From assembly GCF_014200015.1 (NCBI RefSeq), contig NZ_JACHOT010000001.1, positions 1,798,001 to 1,862,000 of the forward strand: 64,000 nucleotides of DNA, in the 5' to 3' direction. The number at the start of each line of letters is the position of its first letter. Position 1 is the stretch's first letter. The DNA is from Aminobacter niigataensis (GTDB taxonomy: Bacteria > Pseudomonadota > Alphaproteobacteria > Rhizobiales > Rhizobiaceae). A program made the position numbers and the translations under genes. Shown piece after piece: positions 54,431 through 63,905 of the stretch. A model generated the notes under the pieces. It ran no database searches. It worked only from the letters and a program-made list of their open reading frames with translations, and was not told the origin of the DNA.

Positions 54431-55084
54431 TCAGACCTTCTCGTCGAGCAGCTTCGAAACGAAATCGAACAATCCCGGCCGGCGGTCGCGGCGCAGGCGC
54501 TCGGCGGTGACGATCGCCTTGACCGAGGCAAAGGCCTTGTCGAGGTCGTCGTTGACGACGACGTAGTCATAGTCGCGCCAGTGCTCGAGCTCGACACGGG
54601 CGTTGTGCAGCCTTGTCTCGATCACCGCATCCTGATCCTCGGCGCGGCGGCGCAGGCGCGCCTTCAGTTCGCCCATCGACGGCGGCAGGATGAAGATCGA
54701 GACGATGTCGGCCCGCATCTTCTCCTTGAGCTGCTCGGCACCCTGCCAGTCGATGTCGAACAGCATGTCGCGACCTTGCGCCATGGCAATTTCGGCCGGC
54801 TCGCGCGGCGTGGCATAGTAGTTGCCATGCACCTCGGCCCATTCGAGCAGAGCGTCGGAGTCGCGCAGCCGTTCGAAATCGCGCATCGAGCGGAAATGAT
54901 AGTGCATGCCGTCGATCTCGCTGCCCCGGCGAGCGCGGGTCGTCACGCTGACCGACAGCTCGAGGCCGGGGTCGCTTTCCAGCAGGTTACGCGCGATGGT
55001 CGACTTGCCTGCGCCCGACGGCGAAGACAGCACCAGCATCAGGCCGCGCCGCCTGATGGCGTTTGAAGGGTTCTCGGCGCCCAT
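54431..55084 (-). CDS. gmk: Guanylate kinase
   Basis: Enzyme of 217 residues phosphorylating GMP to GDP. P-loop [10 protein letters not shown] (about 20-29), GMP-binding [12 protein letters not shown] and the lid region [16 protein letters not shown] are standard. It follows yicC by 3 bp, the usual yicC-gmk pairing. Confidence 0.96.
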   Translation of the reverse strand: MGAENPSNAIRRRGLMLVLSSPSGAGKSTIARNLLESDPGLELSVSVTTRARRGSEIDGMHYHFRSMRDFERLRDSDALLEWAEVHGNYYATPREPAEIAMAQGRDMLFDIDWQGAEQLKEKMRADIVSIFILPPSMGELKARLRRRAEDQDAVIETRLHNARVELEHWRDYDYVVVNDDLDKAFASVKAIVTAERLRRDRRPGLFDFVSKLLDEKV

Positions 55085-55087
55085 GCG

Positions 55088-55978
55088 CTACTCCAGATTC
55101 TGAACCTGCTCGCGAAACTGGTCGACCACGGCCTTCAGTTCCAGCCCGATGGCGGTCACTGCGGCGGCGTTCGACTTCGAACATAGAGTATTCGATTCGC
55201 GATTGAATTCCTGCGCCAGAAAATCGAGCTTGCGGCCGATTGCGCCACCGCCAGATATCAGCGTGCGTCCCGAGGCGACATGCGTCTTCAGCCGGTCGAT
55301 TTCCTCGCGAATATCGGCCTTCGTGGCGAGAAACGCCGCCTCCATGTTGAGCCGTGCCTCGTCGAGCGCCGGCGATGCCTCGAGCAGCAGACGCACCTGC
55401 TCGGCGAGCCGCTGGCGGATTTGCGCCGGTTCGCGCGACGGATCGGCCTCGGCCCGCAGCGTCAGCGCCTCGACGGTCGCGATATGGCCCGACAGCAGCC
55501 CGCGCAGGGCCTCGCCCTCGGCCTTGCGCGCCTCGACGAGGCCGGCAAGACCAGTCTCCAGGCAATTCATGATCGCCGCATCGATCGCCGCGCGCTGCTC
55601 TTCGGTTTCGACCGCCTCGGGCACATCGAAGACGCCGCGAAGCGCGAGCAACCCGTCGGCGCTCGCAGGCGCCGCGCCAAATTGTGTGACCAGCCGGTTG
55701 GCGAGTTCGGCGACGTCGCGCAGGAACACTTCGTTGATGACGGGCTGGACCATCGAGCCGCTGGCGCGGCTCACTGTCAGGGTTGCCTGCACGTTGCCGC
55801 GCGAAAAGCGCTTCTGGATGGCCTGGCGCACCGATGGCTCGAGACGTTCAAAGCCCTGCGGCAGGCGCAGGCGCACTTCCACGCTCTTGCCGTTGACCGA
55901 CTTCACCTCCCAGGCGATGGCGGTTCCGTCATGCTCGGCCGCGACGCGGGCGAAGCCTGTCATGCTCTGCAGGTTCAT
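55088..55978 (-). CDS. YicC-family endoribonuclease
   Basis: Protein of 296 residues of the YicC family, a divalent-metal endoribonuclease fold linked to small-RNA turnover. N-terminal NLQSMTGFARV and C-terminal block (FLAQEFNRESNTLCSKSN, then ELKAVVDQFREQVQNLE) are diagnostic. The middle is helical and Arg/Ala rich. Paired with gmk in one transcript. Confidence 0.9.
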   Translation of the reverse strand: MNLQSMTGFARVAAEHDGTAIAWEVKSVNGKSVEVRLRLPQGFERLEPSVRQAIQKRFSRGNVQATLTVSRASGSMVQPVINEVFLRDVAELANRLVTQFGAAPASADGLLALRGVFDVPEAVETEEQRAAIDAAIMNCLETGLAGLVEARKAEGEALRGLLSGHIATVEALTLRAEADPSREPAQIRQRLAEQVRLLLEASPALDEARLNMEAAFLATKADIREEIDRLKTHVASGRTLISGGGAIGRKLDFLAQEFNRESNTLCSKSNAAAVTAIGLELKAVVDQFREQVQNLE

Positions 55979-56040
55979 CTGGCAGCGCGTCCCTGTTCTT
56001 GTTGCGCCACGCGGGCTGATGGCCGCGCGGCGAGCCTGTC

Positions 56041-57243
56041 CTACTTCTTGACGGCGTTCGTCGTCGTGGCGTCTTTCTTTGCCGGATCAGCCTCGCCGGC
56101 TGCCTTCTCGTCCTCGACGACCTTGCGCTGGAAGGCGCGCCAGCGCGCGACGTTCTCATTGTGCTCGTCCAGCGTCTCGGCAAAGACATGCCCGCCCGAA
56201 CCGTCAGCCACGAAATACAGGTCCTTGGTCTTGGACGGATTGGCCACCGCCTCGAGCGAAGCCTTGCCCGGATTGGCAATCGGCGTCGGCGGCAGGCCCT
56301 TGATGGCATAGGTATTGTAGGCCGTCGGCTTGTCGATGTCTGAGCGGTAGATCGGCCGGTCGGCGGGCTTACCCTTGCCGCCGAAGATGCCGTAGATGAT
56401 CGTCGGATCCGACTGCAGCCGCATGCCCTTGTTGAGGCGGTTGATGAAGACAGCTGCCACGCGTGAGCGCTCGTCGCCGCGGGCGGTTTCCTTCTCGACG
56501 ATGGACGCCAGCGTCACGAATTCGTTGATGTCGGCCAACGGAAGGTCCGACGTACGGCGCTGCCAGATGGTCTCGACCAGTTCCTTCTGGTCGGCCAGCA
56601 TCTTGTTGATGATCTGCTGGCGCGTAAGCCCGCGGGTGAAGCGCTGCGTATCCGCGGCAAGCGTGCCCTCGGCCGGCATCTCCGTCGGCATGTCGCCGGT
56701 AAGAGCCTCTTGCTCGGCGATGCGTTTCCAGGCCTGCTCGACGGTCAGTCCTTCCGGGATCGTCAGCGAGTATTGCACCGACTTGCCGCTCTTCAGGAGC
56801 TCCATGATCTCGTGCATCGAAGCGCCGGCCTGGATTTCGTATTCGCCTGCCTTCAGCGAGCCGTCGTTGCCGTAGGCGCGCACGCCCATCCGGAAGATGC
56901 GCGCATCGCTGATCAGTCCGCGCCGCTCGAGCTGGTCGGCGATGTCCTGCACGCCGGTCTTTTCCTTGACCAGGAATGTGCTGGGGACCGCCGACGGGCC
57001 CTCGCCGTTGAATTCCTGCTTGCCAAAATAGAGGGCTGCGCCGCCGGCGAGGATCACCAGCACCGCCGTCGACATCACGAAATTCATGAACACGACGATC
57101 TGGTTGCGCGAGGCACGCGAACGCTTGGGCGGCGGCGTGCCGATTTCCGGCCGCAGCGCTTCCTGCGCTGTCTTAGGAACGATCGGATTTGCCGGTGCGG
57201 CGCGCGCGGCACCTTCCCCTTGACCTGGCGTATTCATGCTCAT
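56041..57243 (-). CDS. mltG: Endolytic murein transglycosylase MltG
   Basis: Inner-membrane lytic transglycosylase of 400 residues that ends nascent peptidoglycan strands. A basic cytoplasmic N-terminus (about 1-48) is followed by one span (about 50-72, IVVFMNFVMSTAVLVILAGG), then a LysM-like region and the YceG catalytic domain with the active-site glutamate in LASIVEKETA. A Lys/Ala-rich C-terminal tail of about 40 residues follows. Downstream of fabF, 108 bp away; whether it shares that transcript is unclear because a hairpin lies between. Confidence 0.93.
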   Translation of the reverse strand: MSMNTPGQGEGAARAAPANPIVPKTAQEALRPEIGTPPPKRSRASRNQIVVFMNFVMSTAVLVILAGGAALYFGKQEFNGEGPSAVPSTFLVKEKTGVQDIADQLERRGLISDARIFRMGVRAYGNDGSLKAGEYEIQAGASMHEIMELLKSGKSVQYSLTIPEGLTVEQAWKRIAEQEALTGDMPTEMPAEGTLAADTQRFTRGLTRQQIINKMLADQKELVETIWQRRTSDLPLADINEFVTLASIVEKETARGDERSRVAAVFINRLNKGMRLQSDPTIIYGIFGGKGKPADRPIYRSDIDKPTAYNTYAIKGLPPTPIANPGKASLEAVANPSKTKDLYFVADGSGGHVFAETLDEHNENVARWRAFQRKVVEDEKAAGEADPAKKDATTTNAVKK

Positions 57244-57320
57244 TTTGCCTCGCCACTCCCTCTTGCGTCGAATCCCCGCCGGGAGACTAGAGCCGAATGT
57301 GGCAAAAATCGCGGCAAAGA

Positions 57321-57335
57321 GGGCGTTTAACGCCC
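57321..57335 (-). terminator. Possible terminator between fabF and mltG
   Basis: GGGCG-TTTAA-CGCCC, in the 108-bp gap downstream of fabF, reads on the minus strand as a short GC stem followed by TCTTTG. It is short, so termination may be partial and mltG may be co-transcribed. Confidence 0.45.
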
Positions 57336-57351
57336 CCTTCCCACAGAGTTG

Positions 57352-58614
57352 TCAGCCGTTGTAGCGCTGGAACACCAGCGAGGCGTTGGTACCGCCAAAG
57401 CCGAAGGAGTTCGACAAGGCGACGTCGACCTGCCGGGAGCGCGGCTTGTTCGGCACGAGATCGATGGCCGTCTCACGCTCGGGATTATCGAGATTGATCG
57501 TTGCCGGCACGATGTTGTCGCGAATGGCGAGGATCGAGAAGATCGCCTCGGCAGCACCGGCGGCACCCAAAAGGTGGCCGATCGACGACTTGGTCGATGA
57601 CATCGAGACCTTGGAGGCGGCATTGCCGACGAGGCGCTCGACGGCGCCGAGCTCGATCGTATCGGCCATGGTCGAGGTGCCATGGGCGTTGATGTAGTCG
57701 ATGTCGGCCGGCGAAAGGTTGGCGCGCTTGAGGGCGGCGGTCATGCAGCGGAACGCGCCGTCGCCATCCTCGGCCGGAGCCGTGATGTGATGTGCGTCGC
57801 CTGTCAGGCCATAACCGACAACCTCGGCATAGATCCTGGCGCCGCGCGCCTTGGCGTGTTCGAGCTCTTCGAGCACGACGACGCCTGCGCCCTCGCCCAT
57901 GACGAAGCCGTCGCGGTCGCGGTCATAAGGGCGCGAGGCCCTCTCGGGGTCGTCGTTGCGCCCGGTCGACAGTGCCTTGCAAGCGGCGAAGCCGGCAAGC
58001 GACAGGCGTGCCACCGGCGATTCAGCACCACCCGCCACCATCACGTCGGCGTCGCCGAACATGATCAGACGAGCTGCGTCGCCAATGGCGTGCGCGCCGG
58101 TCGAGCAGGCCGTGACCACGGCATGGTTGGGGCCCTTGAGCCCGTGCCGGATCGAAACCTGGCCAGAGACCAGATTGATGATCTGGCCTGGAATGAAGAA
58201 GGGGCTGATGCGGCGCGGGCCGCGTTCGTTGAGGATCAGCGCGTTTTCGGCGATGCCCTCGATGCCACCGATGCCCGAACCGATCATGACGCCAGTCGCG
58301 TTCTGCTCGTCCGGTGTCTTGGGCGCCCAGCCCGAATCCTTCAATGCCTCGTCTGCGGCCGCGATCCCGTAGAGGATGAAGTCGCCGATCTTGCGCAGTT
58401 CCTTGGGTTCGAGGACTGCTTCGGGATTGAAGGTATTGTTCGTGCCGTCACCCCTGGGGATGACATTGGCGATCTTGCAGGGGAGGTCTTCGACCTCGAA
58501 CTCCGTGATCCGCCTTGCGGCGCTACGGCCGGAAAGAAGCTCTTTCCAGCCGTGCTCGTAGCCCATGCCGAACGGTGAAAGCAGGCCAAGGCCCGTGACA
58601 ACCACACGCCTCAT
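57352..58614 (-). CDS. fabF: Beta-ketoacyl-ACP synthase II
   Basis: Condensing enzyme of 420 residues that elongates acyl-ACP with malonyl-ACP. The Cys-His-His triad is visible in VTACSTGAHA, YINAHGTSTM and IGHLLGAAGA. The start at MRRVVVTGLGLLSPFG is supported by AGGGA upstream; two earlier in-frame starts are less likely. It lies 29 bp after acpP. Confidence 0.96.
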   Translation of the reverse strand: MRRVVVTGLGLLSPFGMGYEHGWKELLSGRSAARRITEFEVEDLPCKIANVIPRGDGTNNTFNPEAVLEPKELRKIGDFILYGIAAADEALKDSGWAPKTPDEQNATGVMIGSGIGGIEGIAENALILNERGPRRISPFFIPGQIINLVSGQVSIRHGLKGPNHAVVTACSTGAHAIGDAARLIMFGDADVMVAGGAESPVARLSLAGFAACKALSTGRNDDPERASRPYDRDRDGFVMGEGAGVVVLEELEHAKARGARIYAEVVGYGLTGDAHHITAPAEDGDGAFRCMTAALKRANLSPADIDYINAHGTSTMADTIELGAVERLVGNAASKVSMSSTKSSIGHLLGAAGAAEAIFSILAIRDNIVPATINLDNPERETAIDLVPNKPRSRQVDVALSNSFGFGGTNASLVFQRYNG

Positions 58615-58643
58615 CGCAGGCATCCCTGACAATTCGCGATCGC

Positions 58644-58880
58644 TCAGGCCGAAGCCTTGTCGATGTACTTCACGGCGTCGCCAACGGTGAGGATGGTCTC
58701 GGCCGCGTCGTCGGGGATCTCAACGCCGAATTCTTCTTCGAACGCCATAACGAGCTCGACCGTGTCGAGGCTGTCCGCGCCCAGGTCGTCGATGAAGCTT
58801 GCAGCTTCAGTCACCTTGTCGGCGTCGACGCCAAGATGTTCGATGACGATCTTCTTGACGCGCTCTGCGGTGTCACTCAT
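58644..58880 (-). CDS. acpP: Acyl carrier protein
   Basis: Acyl carrier protein of 78 residues. The phosphopantetheine attachment serine is S37 in [12 protein letters not shown]. Acidic and helical, as usual. It lies between fabG and fabF. The 197-bp gap upstream (58881-59077) holds an imperfect hairpin (TTAGCGG and CCGCTAA near 58917-58938) and probably a separate acpP promoter. Confidence 0.97.
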   Translation of the reverse strand: MSDTAERVKKIVIEHLGVDADKVTEAASFIDDLGADSLDTVELVMAFEEEFGVEIPDDAAETILTVGDAVKYIDKASA

Positions 58881-59077
58881 GTGGGCATCCTCAGTCTGGT
58901 GTTTGTTAGGTCTTCGTTAGCGGGCGGAATGCCGCTAATCAAGCAGTAATCTACGCTTTCCCAAGCGCTCGGGCAGCGGTCCGTCTTCGGTCCGGCCACC
59001 TGATGGAGCGCGGCAATACACGAAATCTTGACCGCGTCCAAGGCAAAAGGGCCAGTTATCCCGGCCAATCGGCCCAA

Positions 59078-59815
59078 TCAGATCATCGCCATGCCGCCGT
59101 TGACGTGAATTGTCTGGCCGGTGACATAGGCAGCTTCGTCGGAGGCGAGGTAGGCGACGGCCGAAGCAACTTCCTTGCCGGTGCCCATGCGCTTGGCCGG
59201 GATCGCAGCCATGATCGCCTCTTTCTGCTTGTCGTTGAGCTTCTCGGTCATTGCCGATTCGATGAAGCCGGGGGCGACGCAGTTGACGGTGATGTTGCGG
59301 GTGGCGATTTCCTGGGCGAGCGACTTGGAAAAGCCGATCATGCCGGCCTTCGAGGCGCAGTAGTTGGTCTGGCCGGGGTTGCCGGTGACGCCGACCACCG
59401 AGGTGATGTTGATGATGCGGCCATGGCGGCGGCGCATCATCGGATGCGTCAGCTCGCGCGTCAGGCGGAACATCGCCGTCAGGTTGATCTCGATGACCGA
59501 GTCCCAGTCGGCGTCGGACATGCGAACGAATAGGCCGTCCTTGGTGATGCCGGCGTTGTTGACCAGGATGTCGACACCTTCGAGTTCGGCCTCGGCCTTC
59601 TGGCCAAGCGCCTTGACCTCGTCGCGGTCGGCGAGGTTGGCCGGAAACAGCTTGACGCGGTCACCGAGCTCATTGGCCAGCGCCTCGAGCTTTTCGACGC
59701 GGGTGCCGTGCAGGCCGACGATGGCGCCCTGCGCGTGCAAGATGCGAGCGATTTCCTCGCCGATGCCACCGGATGCGCCGGTGACGAGTGCCTTGCGGCC
59801 GGTCAGATCGAGCAT
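59078..59815 (-). CDS. fabG: 3-oxoacyl-ACP reductase
   Basis: SDR-type NADPH-dependent reductase of 245 residues for fatty-acid elongation. Cofactor motif TGASGGIGEEIA, NNAGITKDGL, and catalytic Tyr and Lys in NYCASKAGMIG. The C-terminal YVTGQTIHVNGGMAMI is diagnostic. It follows fabD by 54 bp. Confidence 0.97.
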   Translation of the reverse strand: MLDLTGRKALVTGASGGIGEEIARILHAQGAIVGLHGTRVEKLEALANELGDRVKLFPANLADRDEVKALGQKAEAELEGVDILVNNAGITKDGLFVRMSDADWDSVIEINLTAMFRLTRELTHPMMRRRHGRIINITSVVGVTGNPGQTNYCASKAGMIGFSKSLAQEIATRNITVNCVAPGFIESAMTEKLNDKQKEAIMAAIPAKRMGTGKEVASAVAYLASDEAAYVTGQTIHVNGGMAMI

Positions 59816-59869
59816 TTTTCCAATCCCTTCCAGAGCACACCCTTCACACGGGTGGGGTCACAGTATGTT

Positions 59870-60811
59870 TTAGACGAGCGCGGCGATTGCCGCCTCGACG
59901 TCGGCCGGGTTGTTGACCGCGGCCGTGGCGATGTCCTTGTTGATGCGGCGGGCGAGGCCCGAGAGCACCTTGCCGGCGCCCACTTCGTAGAGCGTGGTGA
60001 CGCCGTTGTTGCCGAACCATTCGACGGTCTCGCGCCAGCGGACGCGGCCGGTCACCTGTTCGACGAGGCGGGCGGCGATCTCTTGAGGATCGGTGATCGA
60101 CTGGACCGAGACATTGGCGACGACCGGGACGATCGGCGCATGCTTCTTCACGCCGGCAAGCGCCTCGCGCATCTTCTCGGCAGCCGGTGCCATCAGCGCG
60201 GAATGGAACGGCGCGGAGACCTGCAGCATCAGCGCGCGCTTGGCGCCCTTTTCGGTGCACAGCTTGGCCGCGCGTTCGACCGCCGCCTTCTCGCCGGAGA
60301 TGACCAGCTGGCCGCCGCCATTGTCGTTGGCGATCTGGCAGACCGAACCCTCGGCTGCTTCGGCGCAAGCCGCGTCGACATCGGCCTGCTCGAGCCCGAT
60401 GATCGCAGCCATGGCGCCCTGCCCGGCAGGTACAGCGGCCTGCATGGCATCACCGCGAATGCGTAACAGCCGCGCAGCGTCGGCCACAGAAACGAACCTT
60501 GCGGCAGCAAGCGCCGAATATTCGCCCAGCGAGTGGCCGGCGACATATGTGACCTTGTCCTTGAGCAACAGGCCGCGTGCTTCGAGCGCCCTGAATGCAG
60601 CCATCGAAACAGCCATCAGCGCCGGCTGGGCATTGGCGGTCAGCGTCAGCGTTTCCTCGGGACCTTCCCAGATCAGCTTCGACAGCTTTTCGCCAAGTGC
60701 ATCATCGACCTCCTCGAATACCCGTCGCGCTTCCGGGAAAGCATCGGCCAATTCCTTGCCCATGCCGACGGCCTGGCTGCCCTGCCCTGGAAAAGTAAAT
60801 GCAACGGCCAT
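59870..60811 (-). CDS. fabD: Malonyl CoA-ACP transacylase
   Basis: Enzyme of 313 residues transferring malonyl from CoA to ACP. Active-site serine S94 in AGHSLGEYSA, catalytic histidine in SAPFHSALM, and N-terminal FTFPGQGSQAVGMG. ATG supported by CAGGAG. First gene of the cluster fabD-fabG-acpP-fabF. Confidence 0.97.
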   Translation of the reverse strand: MAVAFTFPGQGSQAVGMGKELADAFPEARRVFEEVDDALGEKLSKLIWEGPEETLTLTANAQPALMAVSMAAFRALEARGLLLKDKVTYVAGHSLGEYSALAAARFVSVADAARLLRIRGDAMQAAVPAGQGAMAAIIGLEQADVDAACAEAAEGSVCQIANDNGGGQLVISGEKAAVERAAKLCTEKGAKRALMLQVSAPFHSALMAPAAEKMREALAGVKKHAPIVPVVANVSVQSITDPQEIAARLVEQVTGRVRWRETVEWFGNNGVTTLYEVGAGKVLSGLARRINKDIATAAVNNPADVEAAIAALV

Positions 60812-61154
60812 ATTCGTCTCCTGGCTGCTGGCGCATCGCCTCAGGCCATTCCGGCCCTTTCGGCGCGATGCGCAGACATAACAAACCGAAGTACGCGTGC
60901 CGCCCCCAGGGAACGTCGGGCACTCCGGATCGCTGTGGCTCTGGCGCAATGCGCCCTGTCAAGTCAAGCCTTGTGCGTCCCGAGGCCCGAAACGGGCCGA
61001 TAATCACACATGATTAAGCCGAAACACGATTTGTTGGCCAACGCTTCTCAATTTTGCCATAAGCCCTAGCTTCTGCATGACAGTTTGATGACGTTCAGGT
61101 GACGTTCAGGTGACCGCTGCATGATGAGGCCGTCATAAAGCCGAGGAAGTCGAG
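60812..61154. promoter_or_regulatory. Divergent region between fabD and the phosphoglycerol transferase gene
   Basis: These 343 bp hold promoters for fabD (minus) and the transferase (plus) and no convincing gene. The clear feature is the repeat array at 61077-61120. Near fabD, the minus-strand sequence TTGACTTGACAGG could supply a -35 box, but I could not place a matching -10. Confidence 0.5.
61077..61120. promoter_or_regulatory. Four tandem 11-bp repeats resembling PhoB half-sites
   Basis: ATGACAGTTTG, ATGACGTTCAG, GTGACGTTCAG and GTGACCGCTGC follow each other without gaps, so RTGAC recurs at exactly 11-bp steps. The complement of the first unit contains CTGTCAT, the classical Pho-box half-site, and 11-bp tandem spacing is the PhoB signature. 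The array ends 34 bp before the transferase TTG start, but its PhoB orientation points toward fabD. Activation leftward or repression rightward are both possible. Confidence 0.65.
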
Positions 61155-63110
61155 TTGGGAAGTGTAGTCGATAAGGCCGCAAGGAGTGTTGAGGACGCGA
61201 AGCAGACCGCGTCCGACCGGCGTGCCTATGCCTTGGGCGTACTGCGCTCGGTGATGGTCACGCTCGCCGTTTCGGCGGTGCTGGTCTTCGCCATCGAATA
61301 CATCGCGCGCGGCTCCTTCGTCGACACGCTCAATTTCTTCCAACAGCCGTTCAAGCCGAGCTGGACCACGGTGGCGCTCTTTGCGCTGCTGCTGGTTGGC
61401 CTCGATGCCTTGCTCGGCCGGCCGCATAACGGCCTGCTGATCGTCGCACCCGTGGCGCTGCTGCTCGCCTTTGTCGGGCATCAGAAGTCGCTCTATCTCG
61501 GCGACCCACTCTACCCGACCGACTTTCTCTATGCCCGACAGATCGTCGAACTGATGCCGTTGCTGGTGCGCGAGCGCCCGATGGCCGGCGTCGGCATCGT
61601 CGTGGGCCTCGTCACCGGCATTGCGCTCCTTGTCCTTGCCTGGCGCTACTGGCGCCGCCGCATGCCGGCGCTGACGTTCTGGGCACGCATCTCGCGCCTC
61701 GCCATCGCCATTCCCGCCCTCGCCTTCTTCGTCTCGATCATGGACTACGCGACCTTCTCGTGGACGCGCGACCGTCTCCAGATCATCCCGATGATGTGGG
61801 ACCAGAAGGAAAACTACAATTCCAACGGCTTTGCCATCGCGTTTGCGCTCAACGTGCCGATGGCCAAGGTCAAGGCGCCGCACGGCTATTCCGAAAAGGC
61901 TGTCGACGCCATCGCCCGGCCGGACCAGGCCGCCGCCGTCCTGCCCGAGGAAAAGCCCGACGTCATCATCGTGATGAGCGAATCCTTCTGGGATCCGACG
62001 CGCCTGCCCGGCGTCTCGATCACGCCCGATCCGATCGCAAACGTGCGCGCGGCCCAGTCCGGCCATGTCTTTTCGCCGGAATTCGGCGGCATGACCGCCA
62101 ATGTCGAGTTCGAGGCGCTGACCGGCTTCTCCAACGCCTTCCTGCCGGCCGGCTCGATTCCCTACCAGCAATATGTCCGCGCGCCGGTGCCGTCGCTTGC
62201 GACGTTCTTCAAGAGCGAAGGCTACGAGACCAAGGCCATCCACCCGTTCGGCGGCTGGTTCTGGAACCGCGCGCCCGTCTACAAGGCGTTCGGCTTCGAC
62301 CAGTTCATGTCGGAGGAAAACCTGCCGCTGCTGGCAAAGCGCGGGCCGCTGGTGTCCGACGCCGCTCTGACCGAAGAGATCATCCGCGAGGCCGATGCGA
62401 CCGAGCATCCGTTCTTCTTCTTCGCGGTCTCGCTGCAGAGCCACGGCCCCTACGAGCCGAACCGCTACAGCGACACCACCCACAAGGTTGAGGCGGCAAC
62501 GTCACCCTGGGCACGCGAATCGATCCTGACCTATGCCGAAGGTGCATCGGACGCCGACCGCAGCCTCAAGCGCCTGATGGACTGGGCCAGCAAGCGCAAG
62601 CGCCCGACCGTGATCGCCTTCTTCGGCGACCACCTGCCGCCGCTCGGCCCCGTCTATGTCGAGACCGGTTTCATGAACGAGCCTGTCGCCAAGCGCAAAG
62701 CGGCGATCGGCGAGATGCTGGTCCAGCACGAGACGCCGTTGGTCGTATGGTCGAACCGGACGGGTGCTGCGCAAAACATCGGCTCGATCAGCCCGGCCTT
62801 CCTGCCGCTGCACGTGCTCGAAACCGCCGGAATCAGCCACCCCTACTACACCGGCTTCCTCGGCGACCTGCACGAGCGCTTCCGCGTCGTTGACCGCAAC
62901 GTGCTTCTGCCGAAGGCCGGCGAGTCGGTGTTCGACTGGTCGCGCCAGAAAGAGATCGACCCGTCGATCCGCGATTACCGCTGGCTGCAATACGACATGA
63001 TGTTCGGCAAGCGCCGCGGCGCCAAGCCGTTCTTCCCGGAGACGGTCGACAAGGTGGTTGCCGACCGCACGCGTTCGCCCCTGTTCCTGCGTCCGGAGGC
63101 TCTGGGTTGA
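61155..63110 (+). CDS. LTA synthase/OpgB-type phosphoglycerol transferase
   Basis: Membrane sulfatase-fold transferase of 651 residues. Five N-terminal spans (about 32-50, 70-88, 92-108, 144-164, 180-197) are followed by a large periplasmic catalytic domain. The metal-binding E276 lies in VIVMSESFWD, the catalytic threonine is T314 in GGMTANVEFEALTGF, and the Asp/His pair lies in FFGDHLPPLG. It probably moves phosphoglycerol from phosphatidylglycerol onto a periplasmic glycan such as cyclic beta-glucan. The start is TTG with GAGGAAG upstream. A terminator follows. Confidence 0.87.
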   Translation: MGSVVDKAARSVEDAKQTASDRRAYALGVLRSVMVTLAVSAVLVFAIEYIARGSFVDTLNFFQQPFKPSWTTVALFALLLVGLDALLGRPHNGLLIVAPVALLLAFVGHQKSLYLGDPLYPTDFLYARQIVELMPLLVRERPMAGVGIVVGLVTGIALLVLAWRYWRRRMPALTFWARISRLAIAIPALAFFVSIMDYATFSWTRDRLQIIPMMWDQKENYNSNGFAIAFALNVPMAKVKAPHGYSEKAVDAIARPDQAAAVLPEEKPDVIIVMSESFWDPTRLPGVSITPDPIANVRAAQSGHVFSPEFGGMTANVEFEALTGFSNAFLPAGSIPYQQYVRAPVPSLATFFKSEGYETKAIHPFGGWFWNRAPVYKAFGFDQFMSEENLPLLAKRGPLVSDAALTEEIIREADATEHPFFFFAVSLQSHGPYEPNRYSDTTHKVEAATSPWARESILTYAEGASDADRSLKRLMDWASKRKRPTVIAFFGDHLPPLGPVYVETGFMNEPVAKRKAAIGEMLVQHETPLVVWSNRTGAAQNIGSISPAFLPLHVLETAGISHPYYTGFLGDLHERFRVVDRNVLLPKAGESVFDWSRQKEIDPSIRDYRWLQYDMMFGKRRGAKPFFPETVDKVVADRTRSPLFLRPEALG

Positions 63111-63416
63111 GGCCCGAAGCCGCCGAAAGGGCCGATTTCGGCGGGTTTCTTGGTCCCGCCCCTTGCCTTGAAGGCACTTTGCCTGTAGACGCCCGCCATC
63201 TGCCGGTCCCAGCTGGGGGCTGAACGGAGGGCCGGAGGTTTTCTCGAAAGCCGCCGCGTGAAGCGAAAACGCTTCCGCCTCCCGTGTCTCCGCTCTCGAC
63301 CGTCTCGTCGTGCTCCTTTCTTCTCCTGAGATGGCTTAGGCCTTCGACGGATCAGGGAGGTCGCAGAGGCTCTAGCCGCCGGGACCGGAAGATGGAAACG
63401 AAGAAAGGCAAAAACT
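63111..63416. other. Leader and promoter region of rpsF
   Basis: After the terminator at 63120-63152, about 260 bp precede rpsF with no gene. The region is GC-rich with several short self-complementary runs (for example GAAGCG-AAAA-CGCTTC near 63260-63275). Ribosomal operons often carry leader RNAs bound by their own products, and an S6:S18-binding leader is known in other bacteria. I cannot establish that structure here. Confidence 0.4.
63120..63152 (+). terminator. Terminator after the phosphoglycerol transferase gene
   Basis: CCGCCGAAA and TTTCGGCGG form a perfect 9-bp stem with a 7-base loop, followed by GTTTCTTGG, starting 9 bp after the stop codon. Confidence 0.8.
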
Positions 63417-63905
63417 ATGGCTCTTTACGAACATGTGTTTCTTGCCCGCCAGGACCTCTCGCAGCAGCAGGTCGATGCACTTGTCGAACACTACAAGGGC
63501 ATCATCACTGCAGCTGGTGGATCGGTTGGCCGGGTCGAGAACTGGGGACTGAAGTCCCTCACCTACCGCATCAACAAGAACCGCAAGGCGTACTACACGC
63601 TCATGGACATCACTGCTCCGTCGGCTGCCGTCAAGGAAGTCGAGCGCCAGCAGGGCCTGTCCGAAGACATCCTGCGCTTCCTCACCATCAAGGTCGAGGC
63701 GCATGAAGAAGGCGTCTCCGCCATGATGCAGAAGCGCGAAGAGCGCTCCGAGCGTGGCGAACGCGGTGGCTTCGGCGACCGTCCGCGCAGCTTCGGCGAT
63801 CGTGACCGTGGTGATCGCGGCCCGCGCAGCTTCGGCGACCGCGATGGCGGTGGTGACCGTGGCCCGCGCCGTCCGCGCGAAGGTGTTGAAGGGGGTGCAG
63901 AATAA
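63417..63905 (+). CDS. rpsF: 30S ribosomal protein S6 with Arg/Gly-rich tail
   Basis: Ribosomal protein S6, 162 residues. The first 100 or so are the normal S6 fold ([33 protein letters not shown]). From about residue 106 there is a charged tail with two tandem units beginning PRSFGDRD (residues 123 and 136), rich in Arg, Gly and Asp. Tails of variable length occur in alphaproteobacterial S6. It overlaps rpsR by one base (TAATG). Confidence 0.97.
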
